Notes: generated from the sequence alone by a model not told the origin. A DNA stretch of 64,000 bases from Agrobacterium rosae (GCF_002915175.1 NZ_NXEJ01000004.1:480711-544710), one strand, 5' to 3'; positions 54,598-64,000 are shown, numbered from the stretch's first letter. Translations and numbers: made by a program.

Positions 54598-55619
54598 GCG
54601 AAGTACAGGGCGTTCTGGACGGCGCCATACCGCCGCAGGAAAACACCAAGCTGTTCGGCCATGACGAGGCGGAGCAGTTTCTGGCGCAATCCTACCGTTC
54701 CGGAAAAGGCCATCACGCGATTCTCATCGAGGGGCCAGAAGGCATCGGCAAGGCAACACTGGCCTTCCGCTTTGCAAACCATGTTCTATCCCACCCGGAG
54801 CCGTCACTGGCACCTGAACGGATTGCGGATCCCGATCAGGATTCAATGGTCAGCCGCCAGATTTCCTCTGGTGCATCGCATAACCTGCTGCATCTGACAC
54901 GCCCGGTGGATGAAAAGACCGGCAAGGTGAAATCCGCGATCACTGTGGATGAGGTGCGCAGGGCAGGGCATTTCTTTTCGCAGACCTCTGGCACCGGCAA
55001 CTGGCGCATCGTTATCATCGACCCAGCCGATGACCTGAACCGCAACGCCGCCAATGCGATTTTGAAGATATTGGAAGAACCGCCAAAACGGGCGATGTTT
55101 CTGGTGCTGTCACACGCGCCGGGCAAGCTGTTGCCAACCATCCGCTCGCGCTGCATGCCGCTACGTCTGCTGCCGTTGCAGAATCACGATATGGACCAGG
55201 CGCTGCAAAATCTCGGACTGACGATGTCTGCAGACAAGCGAGATACGCTTATGGACGCTTCCAAGGGTAGCGTTTCGCAGGCGTTGAAGCTGCTCAACTA
55301 TGGTGGCTCTGACATCGTCGATGTTTTCGGTGAAGTCATGGCCGCGACCGGACCCTCTGCGCGCAAGCAGATGCACAAGCTGGCCGATGTTCTGGCGCAA
55401 AAGGATGGCGATATCGTCCTCGGCTTTTTCATGGAACACGCAACGGAAACATTGATGGACCGGGCGAGGGCGGCTGCCATCGCCGGTGACATCAATGCCG
55501 CAGAGCGTCACGCGCGCCTGTCGTCTTCGCTGTCGGAACGCATTACCATCGCGCAGGCCTATAATCTGGACAAGAAGCAGATGGTGCTTTCCATTCTGGA
55601 AGACATGCGCTCGGTTTGA
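54594..55619 (+). CDS. holB: DNA polymerase III subunit delta'
   Basis: Clamp-loader subunit that helps load the beta clamp on DNA. The 341-aa product has an N-terminal AAA+ module ([20 protein letters not shown] with the modified P-loop of delta', [20 protein letters not shown], the LLPTIRSRC sensor-region). It keeps the SRC motif but has few Cys for a zinc module, as is common in alphaproteobacteria. Its start overlaps tmk by 4 nt. Confidence 0.92.
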   Translation: MSEVQGVLDGAIPPQENTKLFGHDEAEQFLAQSYRSGKGHHAILIEGPEGIGKATLAFRFANHVLSHPEPSLAPERIADPDQDSMVSRQISSGASHNLLHLTRPVDEKTGKVKSAITVDEVRRAGHFFSQTSGTGNWRIVIIDPADDLNRNAANAILKILEEPPKRAMFLVLSHAPGKLLPTIRSRCMPLRLLPLQNHDMDQALQNLGLTMSADKRDTLMDASKGSVSQALKLLNYGGSDIVDVFGEVMAATGPSARKQMHKLADVLAQKDGDIVLGFFMEHATETLMDRARAAAIAGDINAAERHARLSSSLSERITIAQAYNLDKKQMVLSILEDMRSV

Positions 55620-55715
55620 TGTGGTAGATTTTGTACGGCTTTTGCTTTCGCTTGTGCGAACAATAGGCTAAGAGCGGTCTATCAAAAAACAGACCGTAAA
55701 AACCGATTGAGCGTC

Positions 55716-57266
55716 ATGACAGACAAGACACCTTTCTACATCACCACAGCGATTTCTTATCCCAACGGCAAGCCGCATATCGGCCATGCCTATGAGCTGA
55801 TCGCGACGGATGCCATGGCGCGTTTTCAGCGTCTGGATGGTAAGGACGTCTTCTTTCTGACGGGCACGGACGAACACGGCCAGAAAATGCAGCAGACGGC
55901 ACGCGCAGAAGGCATTGCGCCGGAAGAGCTGGCTCAGCGCAACTCCGACCAGTTCCGCGAAATGGGCAAGCTGCTCAACGCCTCCAATGACGATTTCATC
56001 CGCACAACGGAAGAGCGTCACCACGAGACCTCGCGCAACATCTGGAACCTGATGGCCGATAGTGGCGACATCTATAAGGACAGCTATGCCGGCTGGTACT
56101 CCGTGCGTGACGAGGCCTATTACGCCGAGGACGAAACGGAAGTCCGTGCCGATGACGTTCGTTACGGGCCGCAGGGCACGCCGGTGGAATGGGTCGAGGA
56201 AGAAAGCTATTTCTTCAAGCTGTCCGAATATCAGGACAAGCTGCTGAAGCTTTACGAAGACAACCCTGACTTCATCGGCCCCGCCGAGCGCCGCAATGAA
56301 ATCATGTCCTTCGTCAAATCCGGCCTCAAGGATCTTTCGGTTTCACGTACCACATTCGATTGGGGCATCAAGGTTCCCAATGATCCCAAACACGTCATGT
56401 ATGTTTGGGTCGATGCGCTGACCAACTACATCACCGCAACCGGCTATATCGAAGACAAGAACGGTCCGCGTGCCAAGTACTGGCCCGCCGACGTTCACAT
56501 CATCGGCAAGGACATCATCCGTTTCCACGCGGTCTACTGGCCCGCCTTCCTGATGAGCGCCGGTTTGCCGCTGCCCAAGCGGGTTTATGCGCATGGGTTT
56601 GTCCTGAACAATGGTGAGAAGATGTCCAAGTCTCTTGGCAACGTCGTCGATCCGTTTGAAATACTTGAAAAGTTCGGCGTTGATTATGTCCGTTATTTCC
56701 TGTGCCGCGAAATATCGTTCGGTCATGATGGCAATTGTAACGACGCATTGATTGCGACGCGCGTTAACGCCGATCTCGCGAACGGCATTGGTAATCTCGC
56801 CAGCCGCTCGCTTTCTATGATCGTGAAGAATTGTGATGGCCAAATCCCGACGCCTGGTGCGCTGACCGAAGAAGACAAGGCGATGCTCGCTTCAGCCGAT
56901 GCTCTTCAATCGATTTGCCGTGATGAAATGGGCAAGCAGATGATCCATAAGGCATTGGCCGCAATCATTGCTGTCGTGTCTGAGACAGACCGCTACTTTG
57001 CGAGCCAAGAGCCCTGGGCGTTGAAGAAGACCGATCCCGAACGCATGGGCTCCGTTCTCTATGTAACTGCGGAAGTTGTTCGCCAGATCGCCATTCTGTT
57101 ACAGCCTTTCGTTCCAGATTCGTCCGCTAAGCTTCTCGATCTCGTCGTGCCATCTGCGGACAAACGCGATTTTGCCGCTCTCGGTGAGGCGGGACGTCTG
57201 GTGCCGGGCACGCCGCTCGAAGCACCGAAGCCGGTCTTCCCGCGTTACGTGGCGCCAGAGGCTTAA
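55716..57266 (+). CDS. metG: Methionyl-tRNA synthetase
   Basis: Class I aminoacyl-tRNA synthetase that charges tRNA-Met. The 516-residue protein has the HIGH motif in [20 protein letters not shown], the metal-poor connective domain, [24 protein letters not shown] [20 protein letters not shown], the KMSKS motif in [17 protein letters not shown] and a helical anticodon-binding domain. It lacks the C-terminal tRNA-binding extension found in the long MetG form, as is usual in Rhizobiales. The ATG at 55716 is preferred to a TTG three codons earlier. It precedes tatD by 6 nt. Confidence 0.95.
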   Translation: MTDKTPFYITTAISYPNGKPHIGHAYELIATDAMARFQRLDGKDVFFLTGTDEHGQKMQQTARAEGIAPEELAQRNSDQFREMGKLLNASNDDFIRTTEERHHETSRNIWNLMADSGDIYKDSYAGWYSVRDEAYYAEDETEVRADDVRYGPQGTPVEWVEEESYFFKLSEYQDKLLKLYEDNPDFIGPAERRNEIMSFVKSGLKDLSVSRTTFDWGIKVPNDPKHVMYVWVDALTNYITATGYIEDKNGPRAKYWPADVHIIGKDIIRFHAVYWPAFLMSAGLPLPKRVYAHGFVLNNGEKMSKSLGNVVDPFEILEKFGVDYVRYFLCREISFGHDGNCNDALIATRVNADLANGIGNLASRSLSMIVKNCDGQIPTPGALTEEDKAMLASADALQSICRDEMGKQMIHKALAAIIAVVSETDRYFASQEPWALKKTDPERMGSVLYVTAEVVRQIAILLQPFVPDSSAKLLDLVVPSADKRDFAALGEAGRLVPGTPLEAPKPVFPRYVAPEA

Positions 57267-57272
57267 AGAGAA

Positions 57273-58055
57273 ATGCTGATCGATACCCATTGCCATCTGG
57301 ACTTTGCTGATTTCGATGCGGAGCGCGACGATATCATCGCGCGCGCTCACGCTTCCGGCGTTCGCCAGATGGTGACGATCTCTACCCGCGTCGCGCGCTT
57401 GCCGGAACTGCTGAAAATCGCGGAAAAGTATCCCTCGGTCTTCTGCTCAGTCGGTACGCACCCGAACAATGCGGATGAAGAACTCGATATTATGGCTGAC
57501 GATCTGGTTCAGCTGGCCAACAGCCATGACAAGATTGTGGCAATCGGCGAGGCGGGTCTGGATTATTTCTACGACACGCAAAAGCCCGAAGACCAGAAAA
57601 CCGGCTTGCGACGTCACATCGAGGCTGCGCGTATCACCCAGCTGCCGCTCGTCATTCACAGCCGCAGCGCCGATGACGACATGATTGCTATTCTGCGCGA
57701 AGAAAGCGGGAAGGGGGCCTTCCCCTTCATTCTGCATTGCTTTTCGGCTGGGCCTGAGCTTGCAAAAGTCGGTGTGGAGCTTGGCGGTTACGTGTCGTTC
57801 TCCGGCATTCTGACCTTCCCGAAATCACAGGATATCCGCGATATCGCAGCAACCGTTCCGCTGGATCGGCTGCTGGTGGAAACCGATGCACCTTATCTGG
57901 CACCAAAGCGCTGGCGCGGAAAACGCAACGAGCCATCTTACGTCGTCAACACGGCGGAAGTTCTTGCCGAGGTTCACGGCATTGCGCATGAGCGCATGGC
58001 AGAGATCACCACTGAAAACGCGTTTCGCTGCTTTTCGAAAATGACGAAGGTGTAG
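57273..58055 (+). CDS. TatD family metal-dependent deoxyribonuclease
   Basis: The 260-residue TIM-barrel hydrolase begins MLIDTHCHLDF with the HxH metal motif and has VGTHPNNADE, AIGEAGLDYFYD, LVIHSRSADDDM, ILHCFSAGPE and the C-terminal LLVETDAPYLAP. TatD proteins act as metal-dependent DNases in repair or DNA turnover. It lies between metG (6 nt) and the MBL-fold gene (3 nt), as in many alphaproteobacteria. Confidence 0.93.
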   Translation: MLIDTHCHLDFADFDAERDDIIARAHASGVRQMVTISTRVARLPELLKIAEKYPSVFCSVGTHPNNADEELDIMADDLVQLANSHDKIVAIGEAGLDYFYDTQKPEDQKTGLRRHIEAARITQLPLVIHSRSADDDMIAILREESGKGAFPFILHCFSAGPELAKVGVELGGYVSFSGILTFPKSQDIRDIAATVPLDRLLVETDAPYLAPKRWRGKRNEPSYVVNTAEVLAEVHGIAHERMAEITTENAFRCFSKMTKV

Positions 58056-58058
58056 GCT

Positions 58059-58889
58059 GTGGCAGGCTTTCGGCGTCGGTTCACGATACTCGGTTGCGGC
58101 TCATCGCCCGGCGTGCCGCGTATCAACGGCGACTGGGGTGCCTGCAATCCTGATAATCCGAAAAACCAGCGCACCCGTGCCGCCTTCATGGTGGAGCAAT
58201 TCGCCCCGGATGGCGGCGTCACGACTGTCGTCATCGATACCGGGCCGGATCTGCGTGCGCAGCTGATTGCCGCGAAAGTCACGCATATCGATGCGGTTCT
58301 TTACACCCACGCCCATGCCGACCACCTGCATGGCATCGATGATCTGCGCGGATATTTCATTACCAGCCGAGTTCGCATTCCTGTCTATGCCGACCCAGCG
58401 ACGATGCAGCGCATTCGCGATGGCTTTCCCTATTGCCTTGAGACCCCGCCCGGCAGCAATTATCCGCCCATCGTCGAGCCGCATCTCATCGATGATCTGG
58501 ACGACGAGATCGCAATCAATGGGGCAGGTGGAACCATCACGTTCAAGCCGCATCTGCAACAGCATGGCGACACCCATTCCCTGGGTTTTCGCATTGGCGA
58601 TGTGGCCTACTGCACCGATGTCAGCGATTTTCCGGCACAGGCCATCGCCAATTTGAGCGGACTTAATGTGCTTGTCATCGATACGTTGCAATATCGCTTT
58701 CATCCCAGCCATCTTTCCATGGAACAGTCGCTGGGCTGGATCGAAAAATTCGCACCCAAACGGGCGATCCTCACACACATGCACACGCCGCTGGATTATG
58801 ACATAGTCATGGGAGAAACGCCTGACCACGTCGAGCCGGGTTACGACCAGATGCGGTTTGAAATCGATATGTCAGCTGAGGCATTCTGA
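58059..58889 (+). CDS. MBL-fold metal-dependent hydrolase (PhnP/RNase Z-like)
   Basis: The 276-residue metallo-beta-lactamase-fold protein has ILGCGSSPGVPRINGDWGAC at the N-terminus, the metal motif THAHADHLHGIDDLRGY, further ligands in LQQHGDTHSLGFRI and AYCTDVSDFP, and TLQYRFHPSHLSME and LTHMHTPLDY. These match phosphodiesterase-type MBL proteins such as PhnP; the physiological substrate in the tatD cluster is not known. The start is GTG at 58059, 3 nt after tatD, so the two are coupled. Confidence 0.88.
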   Translation: MAGFRRRFTILGCGSSPGVPRINGDWGACNPDNPKNQRTRAAFMVEQFAPDGGVTTVVIDTGPDLRAQLIAAKVTHIDAVLYTHAHADHLHGIDDLRGYFITSRVRIPVYADPATMQRIRDGFPYCLETPPGSNYPPIVEPHLIDDLDDEIAINGAGGTITFKPHLQQHGDTHSLGFRIGDVAYCTDVSDFPAQAIANLSGLNVLVIDTLQYRFHPSHLSMEQSLGWIEKFAPKRAILTHMHTPLDYDIVMGETPDHVEPGYDQMRFEIDMSAEAF

Positions 58890-58924
58890 CCTGAACGCTT
58901 AAGCGGACTGCCGGAGGAGATATC

Positions 58925-60706
58925 ATGTCGACTAAGCCGTTCCGTGCGCCCAGTATGGCTAGCTTCTTCGACAATCTGCGCTCCAGCCGCCTTCGCGCAA
59001 TCTTCCGACGCGGTGAAATCGCGCTCGTCATTCTGGCGTTCTTCGTCGGTATTGCTGCTGGTCTCTTCGTCGTCCTCATCGGTGCCATAACCACCGCGCT
59101 GCATGTTCTCATCTTCGGCGTCGAACGCTTGAGCAGCAGCGATCTCTCAGGCTGGATCGTTCTGCTCGGGCCATTGGCGGGTGGCGTCGTTCTCGGCATC
59201 ATCATTTTCGTCCTTTCCAAAACGCGAAAAAAACCGATGATCGACCCCATCGAGGCAAATGCCCTGCATGGCGGACGTCTGTCCTTGACCGATAGCGTCA
59301 TCGTCTGCCTGCAAAACATCGTCTCAAACGGTTTCGGCGCGTCTGTCGGCCTAGAAGCTGGCTATACGCAGGTGGCCAGCGGCGTCGCATCCAAGCTGGG
59401 CGTGAAGCTGAAACTGAGGCGAGGGGATATGCGTATCCTCGTTGGCTGTGGGGCCGCAGGCGCGATTGCCGCCGCCTTCAACGCCCCGCTGACTGGTGCA
59501 TTCTACGCCATCGAACTCATAATCGGCACCTATACGATCGTCACGCTCGCGCCTTTGATCGTCTCCGCACTGGTCGCAACCATCGTCACAGGACTGTTGT
59601 CCCAGCACGGTCTCAGCATCGATATATTTGGCTCCAGCGAAGTCACGCCACCGGATTATGTGCCGGCAATCTTTCTCGGGGCCGTTTGCGCAGGCGTCGG
59701 CATCGTTCTCATGCAGGCAGTGTCTTTCATCGAGGAAACCGCGCGGAAAAGCAAAATCCCGATTTGGTTGAGACCTGCTATCGGCGGCATTGCAGTCGGC
59801 GTCCTGGCGCTGATTTCACCACAGGTTCTGTCCAGCGGCCACGGCGCTCTGCATCTCAACCTCGATGCCAATATGACGATTGCCGGACTGGCTGGCATTT
59901 TCATTCTCAAAGCCGCAGCCAGCGCGATCTCCATCGGCTCCAGCTTCCGCGGTGGACTGTTTTTCGCTTCGTTATTCATGGGATCGCTGCTGGGCAAAAT
60001 CTTCGCGATCTGCGCGCCCTATATCGGCTACGGCGATACCCAGCCCATCGTCTATGCCGTGATCGGCATGAGCGCTTTCGCAGCAGCCATCATCGGCGGT
60101 CCCTTGACCATGACATTTCTGGCTCTTGAGCTTACGGGCGACTTCCAGATCACCGTGCTGGTTCTCGCAGCCGTGATGACAACGTCGCTGGTTGTGCGAA
60201 CGACCTTCGGTTATTCCTTCGCCACATGGCGTTTTCACTTACGCGGTGAAAGTATTCGCAGCGCCCATGACATCGGCTGGATTCGCGATCTGACCGTCGG
60301 CAAAATGATGCGTGCCGATATTCGAAAGGAACCGGTCAGCATCGGCCTCGCAACCTTCAAGGAAAAATTCCCGCTCGGCTCAACTCAACGCGTCATCATG
60401 ACCCACGACGACGGCCGCTACGCCGGCATGATCCTAGTGCCAGAAATCTACGCCGATCCCATGGAACGCGACTCCAAAACAATCAGCCTCGAAACCTATC
60501 TGCGCTATAAGACCGACGTGCTTCTACCGACCATGAACGCACGCCAGGCCGCGGCGTTGTTCGACGCTACACAGAGCGAAGCGCTCGCTGTAGTGAACGA
60601 CAAAATCGAAAACCGACCGATAGGTTTGCTAACGGAAAGCCACACGCTAAGACGCTATAGCGAAGAGTTGGAAATCAGACGTCGAGAGGCATCGGGAGAG
60701 ATATAG
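58925..60706 (+). CDS. ClC-family chloride channel/antiporter with C-terminal CBS region
   Basis: The 593-residue membrane protein has about ten hydrophobic helices, the gating-Glu segment GFGASVGLEAGYTQVASG, the anion-selectivity loop ISIGSSFRGGLFFASLFMGS and GMSAFAAAIIGGPLTMTFLA. After about residue 440 it continues into a cytosolic region with CBS-like sequence (HDIGWIRDLTVGKMMRADIR). ClC proteins exchange Cl- for H+ or form Cl- channels; which applies here is not certain. GGAGGAGA lies just upstream of the ATG at 58925. It follows the MBL gene by 35 nt. Confidence 0.9.
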   Translation: MSTKPFRAPSMASFFDNLRSSRLRAIFRRGEIALVILAFFVGIAAGLFVVLIGAITTALHVLIFGVERLSSSDLSGWIVLLGPLAGGVVLGIIIFVLSKTRKKPMIDPIEANALHGGRLSLTDSVIVCLQNIVSNGFGASVGLEAGYTQVASGVASKLGVKLKLRRGDMRILVGCGAAGAIAAAFNAPLTGAFYAIELIIGTYTIVTLAPLIVSALVATIVTGLLSQHGLSIDIFGSSEVTPPDYVPAIFLGAVCAGVGIVLMQAVSFIEETARKSKIPIWLRPAIGGIAVGVLALISPQVLSSGHGALHLNLDANMTIAGLAGIFILKAAASAISIGSSFRGGLFFASLFMGSLLGKIFAICAPYIGYGDTQPIVYAVIGMSAFAAAIIGGPLTMTFLALELTGDFQITVLVLAAVMTTSLVVRTTFGYSFATWRFHLRGESIRSAHDIGWIRDLTVGKMMRADIRKEPVSIGLATFKEKFPLGSTQRVIMTHDDGRYAGMILVPEIYADPMERDSKTISLETYLRYKTDVLLPTMNARQAAALFDATQSEALAVVNDKIENRPIGLLTESHTLRRYSEELEIRRREASGEI

Positions 60707-60940
60707 GTTGGTTGAGGTTTTCGATAGAGGATATTGATTCTATTGGATTATGAGTGTTTTAAACCAGAAAGGTTCCGCAGTATGCCAATCCAATAAAGTT
60801 CCAAAGAGTGCGGTTTCGGCATTGAAGCTGGGTGAGTGAGTGGATGAGATCGGTTGCCGAGCAGGCATTGTAAGCTACTGGATGACGGAAAGCGTGTTGC
60901 ACACCTCAATTTGCTGGTTTTGTTGCTTTTCATCGGACGT

Positions 60941-60975
60941 CGATCTGCAACACGATCTCATCATGTTGCAGATCG
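60941..60975. repeat. 12-bp inverted repeat
   Basis: CGATCTGCAACA at 60941-60952 and TGTTGCAGATCG at 60964-60975 form a perfect 12-bp inverted repeat with an 11-nt spacer, 18 nt past the leftward stop of the oxidoreductase gene. No T-run follows on either side. It could be a transcript-end hairpin or a protein-binding site. Confidence 0.6.
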
Positions 60976-60993
60976 AATAGAAGACGCTGTTGC

Positions 60994-61740
60994 TTATTGA
61001 AGTGGTGCGAACGAACGGTTCATTGCCACTCGGTCCTCGTGGGTGGCGTCCGGTCCTAGCAATGCCATCTTGCTCTTGAACACCGGCCATCTCGTGGATG
61101 CTTCACTCTCGACTGCGGCATCGAGCGCTTTGCGCATGGTGGGGGCGTCGAAGTCGCAGCAATATCCGGGTGTCAGCGGCTGCTGCCTCCAGGATTCGCC
61201 GAGCGATCCACCGTCGACTGAATCGAACCCTACCTCGTTCACGATTCCCATGGCGATCTTCTTCGCGACGTCGTCATCTCCCGCGACCGCCACGGCCAAG
61301 CGGCCGGGCGTACCTTCGGGCTGACCTAGTTCCGCCAGAGAGTACGCGAGGATGTTGTTAAAGGCCTTGATGATGGGGCGGCCGATCTTTCTGGAGACCC
61401 AAACGCTCTCGACCTCGCCTGCGTCAAGGTCGGCGATCTGCGGGTCGCGTAGGCCCGGATAGTAGTTGCTGGTATCGATGACAGGGACGCTGGCAGGCAG
61501 GTCCGCGAAGAGGCCTTTTGGCAGGCTTTCGATGGCGAGAAGCGGAATGGAAAGGATGACTGCGTCCGCGCCGGATATCGCGCCCTTCGCGTCCGTCGCA
61601 GTGGCTCCGATTTCGTCGGCGAACGGCCTGACAGCGTCGGCTCCCTTCGAGTTCGCTACTCTGACGTCGTGACCCGCCGATGCGAGCTTGCGGGCGAGAG
61701 TGCCGCCGATGTAGCCAATTCCGATGATGCCGATTTTCAT
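60994..61740 (-). CDS. NAD(P)-binding oxidoreductase (F420-dependent NADP reductase / ProC-like)
   Basis: The 248-residue protein has a Rossmann start MKIGIIGIGYIGGTLARKLA with the GxGxxG motif, a following strand VRVANSKGADAVR whose Asn/Ser side suggests NADP, and AVILSIPLLAIESLP and IIKAFNNILAYSLAELGQ as in the NpdG/F420-NADP reductase (COG2085) group. Many members are not F420-dependent. It is divergent from an HxlR regulator whose start is 95 nt away, a common pair in which the regulator senses reactive aldehydes or oxidative stress. The pairing is inference. Confidence 0.82.
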   Translation of the reverse strand: MKIGIIGIGYIGGTLARKLASAGHDVRVANSKGADAVRPFADEIGATATDAKGAISGADAVILSIPLLAIESLPKGLFADLPASVPVIDTSNYYPGLRDPQIADLDAGEVESVWVSRKIGRPIIKAFNNILAYSLAELGQPEGTPGRLAVAVAGDDDVAKKIAMGIVNEVGFDSVDGGSLGESWRQQPLTPGYCCDFDAPTMRKALDAAVESEASTRWPVFKSKMALLGPDATHEDRVAMNRSFAPLQ

Positions 61741-61834
61741 GTTTATGCTCCTGTTGTGCTGCCTAACAAGATAATGGATACTGCGACTTCAACAAGAACC
61801 GACAGATAAGTGGGTTACCCACTAAAAGGTAAGT

Positions 61835-62212
61835 ATGGCGCAGGAACGAGAGTGGAGATGTGGAGACCCGAAGCAGCAGCGCAAGTGGGCGGATGCGACG
61901 ACGGACGCCCTGCGGGTCCTCGAAGGCAAATGGAAGATCGTCATCATCTGCCAACTGTTCGGAGCCAAGGAAGCCCTTCGTTTCTCGGAACTCGAACGGC
62001 GATGCGAAGGCGTGAACCAAAAGATGCTCATCCAGCAACTCAAAGAGCTAGAGAAAGACGGGATCGTGACACGTACCGTCTATCCCCAAGTGCCGCCGAA
62101 GGTGGAGTATGCACTGACGGAGATGGGCAGAGCCCTGGGGCCGTCCATGGCGGAGCTCATCGATTGGGCATTCATGCGCAGGGAGCGAATGGCGGACGAA
62201 CTCACCCCCTGA
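61835..62212 (+). CDS. HxlR-family transcriptional regulator
   Basis: The 125-residue MarR-like winged-helix protein begins MAQEREWRCGDPKQQRKWAD with one Cys near the N-terminus, as in redox-sensing HxlR proteins, followed by VLEGKWKIVIICQLF, RFSELERRCEGVNQKMLIQQ and a wing DGIVTRTVYPQVPPKVEYAL. It is divergent from the oxidoreductase gene (61740) and is probably its regulator. It is convergent with the helicase remnant, with 7 nt between stops. Confidence 0.87.
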   Translation: MAQEREWRCGDPKQQRKWADATTDALRVLEGKWKIVIICQLFGAKEALRFSELERRCEGVNQKMLIQQLKELEKDGIVTRTVYPQVPPKVEYALTEMGRALGPSMAELIDWAFMRRERMADELTP

Positions 62213-62219
62213 GCCGTCG

Positions 62220-63446
62220 CTAGTTCTCGTCGAACCGGATTGCTGTGGTTCGCTGCAAGCTCGCCGGAGCCGCCGCGATTATCTCGTTGATGAGATCGCT
62301 GTCGCCGACGAGAACGACGGTCTCTATGCCGCGAGTGATCGCGGTGTAGAGCATGGTGCGGTCAAGAAGCTTCGACCGTACGACAGGGATGATGACCCGC
62401 TTGAATGCCGACCCTTGCGCCTTATGTACGCTGATCGCCCAGCCGTGAGTGAGTTTCTCAAGGTCGGCCGTAGTGATCACGTCTTCCGCGCCGTCGTCGA
62501 ACCGCACCCAGGCACCCTTTGGATGAGGCTTCATGACGACGCCCAGCGAACCATTCATGAACCCCGCGCAGATCGGATCACCTGTTAGCTTGTCGACTAC
62601 GGGCTTGCCTTCGGTGTCAAGCTCAGGGGCCTTTGAGTAATCGTTCTTCAGCCACATGATCTTGGACCCGACACTCAGCCCCCAGTCCTCGACGTTCGCC
62701 TGTCTGGCCATGTATTCGGTCTCGATGGCGCGGTTCAGCTCCTTCGATCCTGCGGGGCCGTTCTTCACCTGCGTGAGTATCTGGACGTCCAAGTCATGCA
62801 GGTCAGTCGTTTTGCCCTTGGGCGGTACCCGCCCGCACATGGCGCGAAAGGCGGCTATGGTCTTCACTGCCACGTCTTCGTTCGTCGCTGGGAAGATATA
62901 GACGCCAGGTGTCAGCGCGACATTGGGATCGAAGCGCCTGATGTCTAGTGCCTTTCCGATGCGCACGGCTGATCCGACGGCTGGAATGCCAGTTGCTTCG
63001 TCCTGTCTATGGACCACGTCCAGGGTGACGGAAGGGATGCCTGATGCCTTGACCATGGTGTGGAAGGGCAGGCCGGGCCCGATGGGCGGAAGTTGTCCGG
63101 GATCGCCGATGAAGATCAGGTTCACCACGATGGGCAACTGTGCGAGCACCCTATAAATCGAGGGCGTATCGAGCATTGAGGATTCGTCGAAGATGACGGT
63201 TCCTGCCCGAACACGGCGGCCTGCATCTTCGATCTCGTGAACCAGTCTTGAGAGGGTGCTTGCCGGACGACCTGTCGCCTCGCTGATCCGCCTAACGGCG
63301 CGGCCCGCGAGAGCGACCTGCAGGTGTTCGACACCTTCGCGCTGCGAAGCCGAAAGACTGTCGCGGATGGCCTCCAGAGCGGCAAGGACAGCCCGGACGA
63401 CTGTCGTCTTGCCGGATTTAGAACGTCGCTCCAGATGACAGCCCAA
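62220..63446 (-). pseudogene. RecD-like ATP-dependent DNA helicase, N-terminally truncated
   Basis: The leftward frame encodes about 400 residues of an SF1 RecD/TraA-type helicase: KSGKTTVVRAVLAALEAI (end of Walker A), VIFDESSMLDTPSIYRVLAQ (Walker B), LIFIGDPGQLPPIGPG (motif III), NGSLGVVMKPHPKGAW, and the C-terminal WAISVHKAQGSAFKRVIIPV and LLDRTMLYTAITRG (motifs V and VI). The frame begins just before SGKTT: the first Gly and most of Walker A are missing and the sequence before it no longer matches. A complete RecD2-like gene would have several hundred residues more upstream. I read it as a gene broken by a DNA junction near 63420. Confidence 0.75.
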
Positions 63447-63676
63447 AATCGCGGGACACCGAGCGCGTTAATACTGACCAGTCCGCGTGCTGCTGGCGGG
63501 AGTGATGCATCTCTCATATTAATGATGGGCATGGTGACGACTCGCGATTATATGCGAGTGCTACAATCTGTACGGCGCTCGGAAACGCAACACCAGAAAC
63601 CGCTCGATACCAAGTTTTCCACAATTTCAGAAAAAGCGGTTTTAAATCAAAACGCAACAGTTTCTAAACCGCCCAG
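63447..63676. other. Junction segment between helicase remnant and IS remnant
   Basis: This 230-nt stretch holds no supported gene. The break in the helicase lies at its left edge (near 63420). Toward the right it becomes A+T-rich, with CATAATGTATATTATG (a near-palindrome at about 63682-63699) just inside the IS gene start. Segments of the ISNCY end may lie here, but I could not define terminal repeats. Confidence 0.4.
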
Positions 63677-63982
63677 ATGTTCCATAATGTATATTATGCG
63701 ATCTTTATATGTAGCACCCATAAAGAATTGCATCGCCTCGAAGTCATCCAGAAGATTTATGATCGACGCATGAGTGTCGTCCAGGCTGCCAGCGTGCTCG
63801 GCATCAGCCGAAGTCAGATGCACCGGCTGTTGAACGCGTATGAGGCCTACGGCACACCCGGACTTGTTTCTAAGAAACGCCACCAACCAAGTAATCGGCG
63901 TCATAGCGAGGATATTCGCAACTCTGTTCTCGACCTAGGCCGCGTCCCCATAAACGGGGTTCATCTTGTTGATGTTGTGTGA
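63677..63982 (+). mobile_element. Truncated IS transposase, N-terminal part (ISNCY/IS1202-like)
   Basis: The frame encodes an N-terminal transposase domain: KELHRLEVIQKIYDRRMSVV, then AASVLGISRSQMHRLLNAYE (HTH), YGTPGLVSKKRHQPSNRR. These are typical of the first about 80 residues of ISNCY/IS1202-group transposases, which are normally over 400 residues. After IRNSVLDL the sequence turns into an unrelated tail (GRVPINGVHLVDVV) and stops, so only the N-terminal HTH region remains. The break near 63938 suggests a second rearrangement or another element inserted there. Confidence 0.75.
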
Positions 63983-64000
63983 TTCAATCTCTTTGGAAGG

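Noticed and set aside
63324..63773. Rightward frame of 149 codons spanning the helicase start and IS remnant
   Set aside because: It overlaps the conserved helicase motif region antisense and has no domain; probably chance.
63937..64000. Leftward open frame entering from the window edge and ending with TAG at 63937-63939
   Set aside because: Only about 21 codons are visible, too few to assign; mentioned only as a sign of a junction.

Overview
The window is chromosomal DNA of an alphaproteobacterium in the Rhizobiaceae, most like Agrobacterium/Rhizobium. Reasons are the gene order tsf-pyrH-frr-uppS-cdsA-rseP-bamA-lpxD-fabZ-lpxA-lpxI-lpxB-(gltA)-comEC-lexA-kdsA-eno, the use of LpxI instead of LpxH, direct-repeat GTTC-N7-GTTC LexA boxes, several TTG/GTG starts, and a moderately high G+C content. 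Species cannot be fixed from sequence alone.

Layout. 1-11.5 kb: a long rightward envelope and translation operon (end of EF-Ts, UMP kinase, ribosome recycling factor, undecaprenyl-PP synthase, CDP-DAG synthase, RseP, BamA, and the lipid A steps LpxD, FabZ, LpxA, LpxI, LpxB). 11.6-15.3 kb: a GntR-controlled polar amino acid ABC importer. 15.3-24 kb: citrate synthase, ComEC, a GST, LexA, KdsA and enolase. 24-29 kb: a sugar unit (LacI-type regulator, GH2 beta-mannosidase, aldo/keto reductase). 29-34 kb: an RcnB-like protein and a compact zinc module (ZigA GTPase, ZnuA, ZnuC, ZnuB, Zur) with palindromic Zur-like sites. 34-46 kb: gamma-carbonic anhydrase, FAH-family hydrolase, DusA, DUF72, UvrA/SSB sharing an SOS box, an RDD protein, HPP-CBS, MarC and GyrA. 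46-54 kb: cell-wall genes (two D,D-carboxypeptidase-family proteins, RlpA), small unknown proteins, tRNA-Ser(UGA), and a gene-free stretch with two tandem leftward terminators that look like small-RNA loci. 54-60.7 kb: tmk-holB-metG-tatD-MBL and a ClC channel. 60.7-64 kb: an accessory end with an F420-reductase-like oxidoreductase divergent from an HxlR regulator, a RecD-like helicase cut off inside its Walker A motif, and a truncated IS transposase.

Most of the window is conserved housekeeping sequence. The parts most worth a second look are (i) the two orphan leftward terminators at 48.97-49.28 kb, one behind a transcript region carrying an anti-Shine-Dalgarno hairpin; (ii) the D,D-carboxypeptidase paralogue at 52.7 kb whose SxN and KTG motifs are both changed; (iii) the self-contained zinc regulon, including a His-rich tail on ZnuC; (iv) the broken helicase/IS junction at the right edge. 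I saw no CRISPR array, phage, toxin-antitoxin pair or convincing new multi-gene defence system.
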